Made by a program: the position numbers and the translations under genes | The notes under the pieces: model-generated | What the model was told of the DNA's origin: nothing | Databases searched by the model: none | The model's input: only the letters and a program-made list of their open reading frames with translations | Source of the DNA: Prevotella sp. | Lineage (GTDB): Bacteria > Bacillota_I > Bacilli_A > ML615J-28 > CAG-313 | Assembly: GCA_023665755.1 (NCBI GenBank) | Contig: JAMPDF010000003.1 | Coordinates: 138,572-202,571 of the forward strand | DNA length: 64,000 nt | Direction of reading: 5' to 3' | In this document: in pieces, positions 35,618 through 44,083 of the stretch | How positions within the stretch are numbered: the first letter of the stretch is position 1 | Layout of the letters: every line of letters begins with the position of its first letter

Positions 35618-38600
35618 TTATTCTACTACCTCTGTTATGGTATAACGAATTTGATATTCAGTATGAGCTAAATCTACTCTAGTATCACTCAATGACGCAT
35701 CAGTAATGGCTGTTTTAGCAGTAATCACACTTTCTACATTGGTGTTTACAAATAACGCACATACTGCTTTCAATTGATTCTTTGAACCACAATTGGTTAC
35801 AATGATTACATAATCTGTGTCTTCAATTTCATTTTCTAGATTCAAGAAATTACCACCACCTGTTGTCGCATTGACAGTATTGTTATTCCAAGTAGTAGGT
35901 GTAGTAATATGATAATCTTTATCTATAGAAGCAGCTATAACATAACCAAAGCGAACTTGTTTCACTTGTAAATCTTGATCTAATACTACAATAATACCAT
36001 TTTGCATGAAAGCTTGATAAGCATTATTCGCATAATTTGCACCCTTTTTAACATAGGTATCTAAAGCCCTTTTATAAGAAGCGCCATTAAATAAGGAAGA
36101 AACGGTATCATTTAAGCGACAGTTCGCTCCACTACCACCATTCCATAATGCATTTTCAAGATTATAAGTTACATCTAATTGATGTGTACCATCTGTTACT
36201 TGAGTTGCTAAACGATATGTATGTGTTACTTTTTCACTATCTTCTTTTGCTTGTGCTTTTGCGACAACTTGAACTTTTACATCAGTATAATTGATTCCAA
36301 TCGCACCAGATTTTCCAATACTAGATACATAATCTAATAAATCAAATGCATTGGTATTCATATTTTCAGCTACTAAAGCATCATTTACATATATATCATA
36401 TGCCTCTGCGCCATTTACTGTTTCCCAAGATACAACACTTCCATCTACTGTAAGAACTGGGGACTCTAATTGAGATGTATTGGCTAATTTGATTTCAAAT
36501 GAAGGGAAAATTTCTACTGTATGTTCACTTCTCCAAGGATCAGTAGCACTTGTATATGCACCCCAGAAATAATTTGCAAGTACGTTACGACCAGCTGTAG
36601 TAGGCATTGTAGCATTGATTGTAAATGTACCACCTGTTCTACCTATTAATAATTGATCACCTGCTTCAAGAATATTGACAAGTGGTGCAATTTGTGCAGC
36701 ATTTGAAGTATAATTGATAGAAGCTGCATCTACCCATTGATAATTATAATATTGTTTTGTTGTATTTAAAATATTGATTATTGCTTTTACAACACCATTT
36801 TTATCAAATAATACCAAGAAACTATATGCTTCTACATGACTAGATGTGATTTGATCTGCATCTGTAATCAAGTATAAATAAGATTGGTTAGCATAACCAA
36901 TTTCAGTTGCATCGTTTCTTCTTGCAAAATAATCCGCAGTAGTTGTAACAATTACAGGTTGTTTTTCACCACCAATAACAATGACTTGTTCTATACCACA
37001 ATAATATACCACTGCGTTTGAAAGCTCTGAATCCAAATATTCTACATCATCACCTAATGCTTTTACGCTAATTTTTGCATTTGCAATTAATTTTCGAATG
37101 ATTTCACTATCTTTCAAATCATATGTAGAAGTTGTCACTGTTGCGACTAGTACTGGTTCACCTAACTGAGTCGCATAAATAGCATAACCAGTTGCGCCTT
37201 CTACTTCATCCCATACAAGCATATTTTCTTCTAAACGAATCGCTGGTGCACTTAATTCTTGTGAATTAGGCATAGCATAAGCCAATGTTTCAGACATTTT
37301 AGAATCGCCATAATAACGAATATCAGAAGATATCGCTTGAACAGTAATTTGATAAGTTTCTCCATCTGCACTTGGTGCAAGATTTAGGTCAATCATTTTA
37401 ATTGTTGTATTGGTTGTAGTAAGCACCACTTCACCATTAATATAAAGTACATATTCTTTTGCACCAGAAATACTTTGCCATGACAAAATATGTTTTTCCA
37501 TCTTTAATTCAGGCGTATCTAGTGCATCTGGTTGTGGATAATATGTTGTATAATTTTCAATATACTCAAATTGTGCTTTTGGTAACAATTCAGTTGCAAC
37601 ACCTTCTACGAAATCCCATGATAATGCACCACCTGTAAAGGCATCTGATAACAAATTCTTTAATAAGAAAATCTTACAAGTGTCATTTGTACCACCAAGA
37701 GGTGAACCACACATCAAGACAAATCCACCATCAGGAATATAAGATTCAAAGTCTCCGCCTAAAATACCCGCTGGTGTTGTTGTATTTCCTACTGTTGCAT
37801 CTATGAATGTTAAGTCTTGACCTTTATGTAAATTCCAAGTGTCAGTTTCTTGTTGATAAACGGCTTCAATTGCATAGGCAGCATTCCGAACAAGTACTGG
37901 TTTATAGTTTGCATCTAAAACCACAGCTACACCATAAGGTAAGAATGGACGATTGGCATTGCTTGGATAATTGGTATATAGTGTTTCTAATTGTTCTAAA
38001 TAGAATGCCTTAGTCATCACTTGAACCGCATTGATTTTTCTTAATCCCATACCATATCCATCACCAGAATCAATCATAGCATTTGGATTGTTGAACTGAG
38101 CAGCATGCGTTTCATCATTAATCTTTAATACATCTTCTGTATATTTTACAGCAGGTAATAATGTAATGTCTCGTTCAGCTGTTGTTTCATTGCCTGAAGA
38201 GTCTTTCACTGCATATGTAACTGTATATGTTCCCGCAACTTCAACATTAAACCCACCATCATTTTTAACTGTTGCTTTCAAATCGGTATCATAATTATCA
38301 ATAACAGATAAATACTCTAAAGCAAGTAAATCTAGTGGCGCATATTGTAACGCTTCAAATGCAGGCAACTTTCCTGTTTGAGCATTGGCATATTCAAAAT
38401 ATGGACTGACTGTATCTATTACATTGATTGTTCTTGTCGCTGTAGCCACATTGCCTGCCTTATCTGCAGCAGTATATGTGAGTACATATTGTCCCACTTT
38501 ATTAAAGTCAAAATCTCCTAGTGCCACAACCACAGTTACATTGCCATCCATATCATCTGTTGCTGTAACATCCTTTAATAAATCTTCTTCACTTGTTTTG

Positions 38601-38752
38601 GTTTTAACTAAAATATTTTTTTCAGGTAAAACACCATTGATTGCATCACTGAATACAGGTTTTGTTTTGTCTGTCTTGTCATCAGTTCCGCAACTTGCTA
38701 AGCCAACAAGAAGCATAGCTAAGATTACAAATAAACCAATTTTTTTCTTCAT
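35618..38752 (-). CDS. Large surface lipoprotein with Ig-like and fibronectin-like repeats
   Basis: The ATG at 38752 gives 1044 residues; an upstream ATG at 38767 is part of the GGAGGAG ribosome site itself. The signal peptide ends in a lipobox, LASC. Two DUF5011/HYR-type Ig domains follow (about 25-195, with VGQYVLTYTAADKAGN and later VAGTYTVTYAVKDSSGN). Then come two domains of a repeated type (KFYL-like FIPDGGFVLMCG, and VIIVTNCG near the C-terminus) interleaved with three fibronectin III-like units (phrases SWQSISGAKEYVLYING, VWDEVEGATGYAIYA, SWETVNGAEAYDIYVN). It probably binds glycan or host structures at the surface. It is a single-gene unit under the same type of operators as the main operon. 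Confidence 0.78.
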   Translation of the reverse strand: MKKKIGLFVILAMLLVGLASCGTDDKTDKTKPVFSDAINGVLPEKNILVKTKTSEEDLLKDVTATDDMDGNVTVVVALGDFDFNKVGQYVLTYTAADKAGNVATATRTINVIDTVSPYFEYANAQTGKLPAFEALQYAPLDLLALEYLSVIDNYDTDLKATVKNDGGFNVEVAGTYTVTYAVKDSSGNETTAERDITLLPAVKYTEDVLKINDETHAAQFNNPNAMIDSGDGYGMGLRKINAVQVMTKAFYLEQLETLYTNYPSNANRPFLPYGVAVVLDANYKPVLVRNAAYAIEAVYQQETDTWNLHKGQDLTFIDATVGNTTTPAGILGGDFESYIPDGGFVLMCGSPLGGTNDTCKIFLLKNLLSDAFTGGALSWDFVEGVATELLPKAQFEYIENYTTYYPQPDALDTPELKMEKHILSWQSISGAKEYVLYINGEVVLTTTNTTIKMIDLNLAPSADGETYQITVQAISSDIRYYGDSKMSETLAYAMPNSQELSAPAIRLEENMLVWDEVEGATGYAIYATQLGEPVLVATVTTSTYDLKDSEIIRKLIANAKISVKALGDDVEYLDSELSNAVVYYCGIEQVIVIGGEKQPVIVTTTADYFARRNDATEIGYANQSYLYLITDADQITSSHVEAYSFLVLFDKNGVVKAIINILNTTKQYYNYQWVDAASINYTSNAAQIAPLVNILEAGDQLLIGRTGGTFTINATMPTTAGRNVLANYFWGAYTSATDPWRSEHTVEIFPSFEIKLANTSQLESPVLTVDGSVVSWETVNGAEAYDIYVNDALVAENMNTNAFDLLDYVSSIGKSGAIGINYTDVKVQVVAKAQAKEDSEKVTHTYRLATQVTDGTHQLDVTYNLENALWNGGSGANCRLNDTVSSLFNGASYKRALDTYVKKGANYANNAYQAFMQNGIIVVLDQDLQVKQVRFGYVIAASIDKDYHITTPTTWNNNTVNATTGGGNFLNLENEIEDTDYVIIVTNCGSKNQLKAVCALFVNTNVESVITAKTAITDASLSDTRVDLAHTEYQIRYTITEVVE

Positions 38753-38789
38753 TGTTTTCTCCTCCATTTTTATTTGTCTCTACTCACTC

Positions 38790-38836
38790 ATTATACACTT
38801 GTCTAGACAATTTGTCAAGTAAATGTATATACAAGT
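38790..38836 (-). promoter_or_regulatory. Consensus promoter with GntR-type operators for the Ig-domain lipoprotein
   Basis: On the minus strand TTGACA (38813-38818) and TATAAT (38790-38795) are 17 bases apart. The perfect palindrome TTGTCTAGACAA (38799-38810) fills the spacer, and TGTATATACA (38824-38833) lies upstream of -35. Bases 38814-38836 equal 34688-34710 exactly. A perfect consensus promoter with an operator in the spacer is the classical design for tight repression. Confidence 0.83.
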
Positions 38837-38840
38837 ACGT

Positions 38841-38878
38841 AAAAAAAGAGAGAAGAACGAAATAAGTTCTTCTCTTTA
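38841..38878 (-). terminator. Terminator of the phosphodiester glycosidase gene
   Basis: The stem AGAGAAGAAC / GTTCTTCTCT with a seven-base loop is followed by seven T on the minus strand, directly after the stop at 38881. Confidence 0.75.
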
Positions 38879-38880
38879 TT

Positions 38881-40770
38881 CTAATCCTTTTTCCTTTTCA
38901 ACGCCACAGCAACTATTGGTAATATACAAAGTGGAAAAATGAAACTTGCCCCTTTATGACAACCTTTTTTAGGTTGTTCTTCAACTTGACTAACTGGTTG
39001 ATAGGTATAAGAAAAAGTTTGATTATCAGTTTTACTTTTTACTTGAATGGAACTAACTTTGTAATAATACAAAATAGAAAACGTGTATGTTTCATTTTGT
39101 GATACATGATAACTTGTTTGATAGGTCTCACCTCTTTTGATGAGGATTTGTTGATTTCCATTTTGGTCTACCAAATACACTTTGGATAATACACCACTTG
39201 GATCATCACACGAAAGAATGGCATCAAATCCTTGAGAAGTTTTTTCAAAGTTAACTTGAAAATGATGTGGTTCTATCCAAGTGACTTTGTCTGCTGCTTT
39301 GGTATCATTGACTTGAAAGGTTCGAATGATGCTTTGAATTATTTGACCCTCTTCTTCATATCTTGCTACTACCGATATGAAATTGGATGTGTCTGGATTC
39401 AAATCACCGATATCAACCCATCCTTCTGCATCTTTTTTTTCACCATTGACATAAATATCAATTTGTGGATTGAGATGAGATGGAGCGACTTGATAACGAA
39501 ACTGAATACTCGTTGATGTTATAGTGGGCGATGTCATTTCTACTTTTACTTTAGGTACAACTATCAAAACGGCATCGGTTATTTTTCGATATGGTTTTTC
39601 ACAAGGTTGATTCAACAATTGGAATTCACCATCTACTTTGATGGCTAGCTCTGTAGAACCTCCTCCATCTAAATTGTAGGCATCGACACACCCTAATTCT
39701 TTCATAATATAGGCCTCTTCAGTCAAAGATACACCAGCCATATTGGACTGTCTACCATCAATCGCACACAAAATAATATTTCCGTTTTGATCAAAACCAA
39801 TTGAACTTCTTGGATCTCTTCCTTTACAAAATGACTCATTTTGGTCTTTCATATCGGCTATAGACTGAATATGTCCATCTAGAAGGGTTTGACTGCCAGG
39901 TCCAATGACATTTTCATATCCTTTTAGTGCACCTATCAACTTTTTTTCAATACGAATTACTGGATGGTTTTGAAGCAACTGAATGATTTCTTCAGATGTC
40001 GTTGCAATCATAGGTTGATTAGACACTTTTGTAGTAGAATCTAAAACGGTACCATATAAATAGGTACTACCATAACTAAAATGATGCATTGTATCTACCT
40101 CAAAATAGGTAACACCACTAGTTATAGATGCAGTTGTATAGTTAGAAAAAAAAGTGGTTTGTTCTTTTTGAGGCGTCGTATTTTCTCCATTCAATTGAAT
40201 TTCTTTGATTGGAACGAATGTAGTAGAATCATAAATTGTCAAATCATATTGACTAGCTTGTTGATTAACTATTGAATTCACATAGTTAGACCCATCCGAG
40301 TGAAATCCCAGTGAAAAGTATTTAGTATGATTGTTCGCTTTGATGACATTTCCTTCGATTACACTAGCATTGACTGTTTCATATCTAGAACCAGTGAAAA
40401 AATATCCTCCATTAAGCGCTGCTAATACTTCATAACCAGGATGTTTTTCTTCATAGTCTTTGGCAATAGTGATAATATCACTTGCAACAATACCATTTTG
40501 ATTGAGTACACAACTAGTTACCACCTTCGCTTGATTCAAACTAGATCGAATATAACTGATATTTTGTTTGGTAGTGATCCCTGATTCATTGGTTAAACTT
40601 GCTGTATAAGTATGATAACTCGTATCGTCAGACAACATACCTTCTTGGGTGATTTGTTGATCCTTTTGAATCATTTCACCTTGCGCATAAACTTTTACAT
40701 TTCCAAAAGCAAAAAGAAAAACAACTAACATTATTCCTATACAAATCTTGATATATCTTTTTTTTATCAT
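38881..40770 (-). CDS. Secreted phosphodiester glycosidase (NAGPA domain) with C-terminal anchor
   Basis: A 629-residue protein with a signal peptide ending near VYA-Q30. The NAGPA domain (about 85-400) carries the family's hallmark pieces: LNGGYFF (119-125), RDPRSSIGFD (318-327), AIDGRQ (336-341), and NLDGGGSTE (366-374). NAGPA enzymes remove alpha-GlcNAc from GlcNAc-1-phosphodiesters; bacterial members act on other phosphodiester glycans. Ig-like domains follow (about 405-590). The C-terminus is GC plus a hydrophobic span and RKKD, which looks like an anchoring or sorting tail without LPXTG. It is co-transcribed with the gene upstream, ten bases away. Confidence 0.83.
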   Translation of the reverse strand: MIKKRYIKICIGIMLVVFLFAFGNVKVYAQGEMIQKDQQITQEGMLSDDTSYHTYTASLTNESGITTKQNISYIRSSLNQAKVVTSCVLNQNGIVASDIITIAKDYEEKHPGYEVLAALNGGYFFTGSRYETVNASVIEGNVIKANNHTKYFSLGFHSDGSNYVNSIVNQQASQYDLTIYDSTTFVPIKEIQLNGENTTPQKEQTTFFSNYTTASITSGVTYFEVDTMHHFSYGSTYLYGTVLDSTTKVSNQPMIATTSEEIIQLLQNHPVIRIEKKLIGALKGYENVIGPGSQTLLDGHIQSIADMKDQNESFCKGRDPRSSIGFDQNGNIILCAIDGRQSNMAGVSLTEEAYIMKELGCVDAYNLDGGGSTELAIKVDGEFQLLNQPCEKPYRKITDAVLIVVPKVKVEMTSPTITSTSIQFRYQVAPSHLNPQIDIYVNGEKKDAEGWVDIGDLNPDTSNFISVVARYEEEGQIIQSIIRTFQVNDTKAADKVTWIEPHHFQVNFEKTSQGFDAILSCDDPSGVLSKVYLVDQNGNQQILIKRGETYQTSYHVSQNETYTFSILYYYKVSSIQVKSKTDNQTFSYTYQPVSQVEEQPKKGCHKGASFIFPLCILPIVAVALKRKKD

Positions 40771-40780
40771 AAATCATCTC

Positions 40781-41731
40781 TTACTTATGCATCATTTCAG
40801 GGTGAATGGTTACTTTTTCCCCACCTTGGTCAGAATGATATGGTTTTACCGTAATTGCTTTTTCATTTGGACAAAGCATAGAACAATATAAATTTTCTGT
40901 AAATGGATATTTGTAAATTTGACCCTTGACTTCACGATACAAATAACAATTGTGCCAAGTAGCCTCGGTCATTACTGCTTTTGTATCTTTGGCATGATAA
41001 CCTTCATTTCCAAATTGGTCAATTGAATTAACCCTTTTAAATTCAGCTGGTCGGACCCCTTGGCCACTAGAATGGAAAAGTGGACTATAAAAATCCATAG
41101 GCATATCATTCGGTAAATGATATCCTTTGCGAATTTGAACATACTTTTCAATAGTTGTCGCTTTTACTACCTCAATGCGCAATTGTAAATAATGAGGAAG
41201 TGGAGAGTATACTTTCATTCTGATGATATCTCCTGGAAAATAATAGTATGCTAAACTTCTTGGATCAGAAGCGTTCCATGAGTTCACATTCTTGACAAGC
41301 GTACAACCATTTTCACTTTCTCTTGTATGATATATATATCTCCAAAATGGTCTATATCCTAATTTTGGTGCATCTAACCCTAAATCATAACTCGTATCAT
41401 CAGTTGGATAAGTCAAATTATAACCTACGCCACAATCCGATTCTAAGTCTGCTTTCCCCCCTAAATACACATTAGGGTTATCCATATTTCTACCTAATCC
41501 ATCTAAATTATATCTTGCTGGATCGGGAATAAATTCTCCTAATTCAATTTCTGCTTCTATCCCAATCCAATTATCGACTGCAGAAACTGCCTTACGATAC
41601 CATGCTCCTAAAAAACACTTTTGATTGGGAATATTTTGTTCTGGTAAATATTGGGTATCACCTAGTGGCACATTGTCAAATTTTCTTGTATCCACATAAT
41701 GACTATCTAATGTAGGTTTGAATTCTTTCAT
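40781..41731 (-). CDS. Unnamed-family protein, paralogue of the operon lipoprotein, without signal peptide
   Basis: The 316 residues align along nearly their full length with the C-terminal domain of the 19768-21273 lipoprotein: GAWYRKAVSAVDNWIGIE matches GAVYRKCVSSRDYWSGIE, and later MDNPNVYLGG, YRPFWRYI, YYYFPGDIIRM, YLQLRIEVV, TTIEKYVQ and AEFKRV recur. It starts MKEFKPTLDSHY with no signal or anchor, so it may be cytoplasmic or leave by another route. Many Tyr, Trp and His residues suggest a carbohydrate-binding or hydrolytic fold. I cannot name the family. It is the first gene of a two-gene unit with the NAGPA protein and has a GntR-type operator upstream. Confidence 0.7.
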   Translation of the reverse strand: MKEFKPTLDSHYVDTRKFDNVPLGDTQYLPEQNIPNQKCFLGAWYRKAVSAVDNWIGIEAEIELGEFIPDPARYNLDGLGRNMDNPNVYLGGKADLESDCGVGYNLTYPTDDTSYDLGLDAPKLGYRPFWRYIYHTRESENGCTLVKNVNSWNASDPRSLAYYYFPGDIIRMKVYSPLPHYLQLRIEVVKATTIEKYVQIRKGYHLPNDMPMDFYSPLFHSSGQGVRPAEFKRVNSIDQFGNEGYHAKDTKAVMTEATWHNCYLYREVKGQIYKYPFTENLYCSMLCPNEKAITVKPYHSDQGGEKVTIHPEMMHK

Positions 41732-41798
41732 TATATTCTCCTCTTTTTATCTATAAACTACGAATAGGGTGTATTATTCCTACTATTTTCGCATTTTT

Positions 41799-41856
41799 AT
41801 TATACATTATTTATTTCAATTGTGGTAGCAAAACGCACAGATTTGTCTAGACAAGT
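41799..41856 (-). promoter_or_regulatory. Promoter region with GntR-type operator for the unnamed paralogue
   Basis: TATAAT (minus strand, 41799-41804) has no good -35 at 17 bases. The perfect palindrome TTGTCTAGACAA lies at 41843-41854, centred about 57 bases upstream of the expected start. It is the same dodecamer as at 38799-38810, so coregulation is likely, though the spacing differs from the other two promoters. Confidence 0.65.
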
Positions 41857-41888
41857 AAAAAAGAGTATATTTTTTGAATATACTCTTT
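41857..41888 (-). terminator. Terminator after the remnant gene downstream of typA
   Basis: The stem AAAGAGTATATT / AATATACTCTTT with a five-base loop is followed by T residues on the minus strand. It separates the typA side from the glycan locus. Confidence 0.7.
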
Positions 41889-42026
41889 CACTTTATTCTA
41901 TCAAATGATTGATTAACGATAGTAGCAATATATATACACCTATATAATGACTACTTTAATGTATATACTCTTATTGTTAGTAAGTTAGCATCAAAACCAG
42001 TTGCAATATCCTACTTTCTTTTATCC

Positions 42027-42191
42027 TTATTTTTTCTTGATTGCTTTTAGTTCAATATAGCCACGAGTTCCACATGGTTCAAGTTGAATACGGGGATTTT
42101 CATCATAACATACTCCCTTTCGAAATTCTTGATTGATGTCGAACTTCTAATCATAGATATTGCACAAAACTATACCTAGATTGATTTGCTT
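42027..42191 (-). pseudogene. C-terminal remnant of an unidentified gene
   Basis: Between typA and the glycan locus, the minus strand encodes about 55 codons in one frame with an internal TAG and no start. The readable part includes FDINQEFRKGVCYDEN, PRIQLEPCGTRG and YIELKAIKKK before a TAA at 42027-42029. The sequence looks like genuine protein, not random translation, and a terminator follows at the expected distance. The parent family is unknown to me; loss of a locus-associated gene is possible. Confidence 0.5.
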
Positions 42192-42215
42192 TTCTTATTA
42201 GGAAGTAATACATGA

Positions 42216-44039
42216 TTAATGCTTTTTTAATTTAGTTGCATCAAATTTTTTGCGTTCTACCGTATCTAAAATTAATTTACGTAAACGGATGGTTTTCGGT
42301 GTTACTTCTACAAGTTCATCATCATCAATAAAAGAAAGATAATTCTCCAAACTAAATACTCGTGGTTTTTTAAGTACAACAGTGGTATCTTTTGTCGCAC
42401 TTCTTTGATTGGTCATTTGTTTTTCACGTGTAATATTGACAGCTAAGTCTTCTTCACGATTGCAAATCCCTACAATCATTCCCTCATATACATTAGCACC
42501 TGGTTCGATTAATAATTCGCCCCGATCTTCTACCCCACCACAAGCATAAGCAGTTGCCATACCTTGATTGATAGAAACCAAAACACCTAATTTTCTACCT
42601 GTAAATACATCAGGTTGAATGGGTCTATAATCTAAAAAGGTATGATTAATGATGCCATAGCCATGTGTCGCGGTTAAGAAATCGGTCATAAAGCCAATGA
42701 GTCCTTTAGAAGGAATTGTATAAATTAATCGCGTTTGACCATCTTGGCTATGCATATTTTCTAAAATGCCTCGGCGATTTCCTAACATTTCAATAGCAGC
42801 ACCTACATATTCATCGGGTACATCCACTTGAACATATTCATAAGGTTCACAAGTGGTTCCTTCTATTTCTTTTAAAATAACCCTTGGTCTAGACACTTGG
42901 AATTCAAAGCCTTCTCGTCTTAGATTTTCCATCAAGATGGAAAGATGTAATTCTCCTCTTCCTGATACAATCCATTCTTCTTTATTGTCTACCCGTTCAA
43001 TTTTTAAACTTACATCACGTTGCGTTTCTCTGAAGAGACGATCTTCTATTTTTCGCCCTGTTACGTGTGTACCTTCTTTTCCTGAAAAAGGAGAAGTATT
43101 GGTACCAAAGTTCATTTGAACAGTTGGTTCTGAAACACGAATCAGAGGGAGTGCTTCTTCACACCCTTCTTTACAAACCGTTTCACCAACATATATATCA
43201 TCTAATCCCGCAATCGCCACAATATCGCCTGCTTGGGCGGTTTCTACTTCAATCTTCTTAAGCCCTAAAAAACTATATAACTTTTGAATTCGAAATTTTT
43301 GAATACTGCCATCTACACGGATACATGAAACCATTTCATTTAGACGCATCGTTCCTCTTTGAATTCGGCCAATTCCAATTCGACCTACATAATCATTATA
43401 ATCTAATAACGCAGGTTGAAATTGCAGTGGCGCTTCATTGTCATATTCAGGATCTGGAATTTCTTTTAAAATCATATCTAAAAGAGGAATCATTCCTGGT
43501 TCTTGACTAGTAGGATCTTCTGACAAACTACATGTTCCGTTTACCGCAGAAGCATATACTACTGGAAATTCTAATTGGTCATCATCTGCACCTAAATCAA
43601 TAAATAAATCCAATACTTCATCAATAACAACCGCAGGGCGGGCAGATGGTTTATCAATTTTATTAATGACAACAATTGCTTTATGATGATATTCTAAGGC
43701 TTTTTTCAGTACAAAACGAGTTTGAGGCATAGTACCTTCATATGCATCTACTACCAAGAGCACGCCATCAACCATCCCCATAATACGCTCTACCTCACCA
43801 GAGAAGTCCGCATGCCCTGGTGTATCTAAAATATTAATTTTATAATCCTGATAATGTACCGCGGTAGTCTTCGCTAAAATAGTAATACCTCTTTCGCGTT
43901 CAATATCGTTTGAATCCATTACACAAGTTTCTACTGTTTCGTTGGTACGAAAAGTTTCTGTTGATTTTAACAACTGGTCAACAAGGGTTGTTTTTCCATG
44001 GTCAACATGGGCAATAATGGCTATATTTTTAATTTTCAT
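42216..44039 (-). CDS. typA: Translational GTPase TypA/BipA
   Basis: A 607-residue ribosome-associated GTPase. G1 is AHVDHGKTT (10-18), switch I RERGITI (48-54), G3 DTPGH (72-76) and G4 NKID (126-129). EF-G-like domains and the BipA-specific C-terminal domain follow (RGELHLSILMENLRREGFE, then SKGLIGFMTDFLT). Length is normal. The family supports 50S assembly and stress growth. It has a GAAGG ribosome site. Confidence 0.96.
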   Translation of the reverse strand: MKIKNIAIIAHVDHGKTTLVDQLLKSTETFRTNETVETCVMDSNDIERERGITILAKTTAVHYQDYKINILDTPGHADFSGEVERIMGMVDGVLLVVDAYEGTMPQTRFVLKKALEYHHKAIVVINKIDKPSARPAVVIDEVLDLFIDLGADDDQLEFPVVYASAVNGTCSLSEDPTSQEPGMIPLLDMILKEIPDPEYDNEAPLQFQPALLDYNDYVGRIGIGRIQRGTMRLNEMVSCIRVDGSIQKFRIQKLYSFLGLKKIEVETAQAGDIVAIAGLDDIYVGETVCKEGCEEALPLIRVSEPTVQMNFGTNTSPFSGKEGTHVTGRKIEDRLFRETQRDVSLKIERVDNKEEWIVSGRGELHLSILMENLRREGFEFQVSRPRVILKEIEGTTCEPYEYVQVDVPDEYVGAAIEMLGNRRGILENMHSQDGQTRLIYTIPSKGLIGFMTDFLTATHGYGIINHTFLDYRPIQPDVFTGRKLGVLVSINQGMATAYACGGVEDRGELLIEPGANVYEGMIVGICNREEDLAVNITREKQMTNQRSATKDTTVVLKKPRVFSLENYLSFIDDDELVEVTPKTIRLRKLILDTVERKKFDATKLKKH

Positions 44040-44083
44040 ATGTATACCTTCTTTTTTCCTTACCTATTTTACAAAAAGATAGC

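Noticed and set aside
41955..41972. GTATATAC-like site between typA remnant and terminator
   Set aside because: Only a half of the dyad extends beyond the core and no promoter is close, so it is left out of the operator set.
42890..42905. GTCTAGAC inside typA
   Set aside because: It lies within a conserved coding region far from a promoter and lacks the flanking TTG/CAA.
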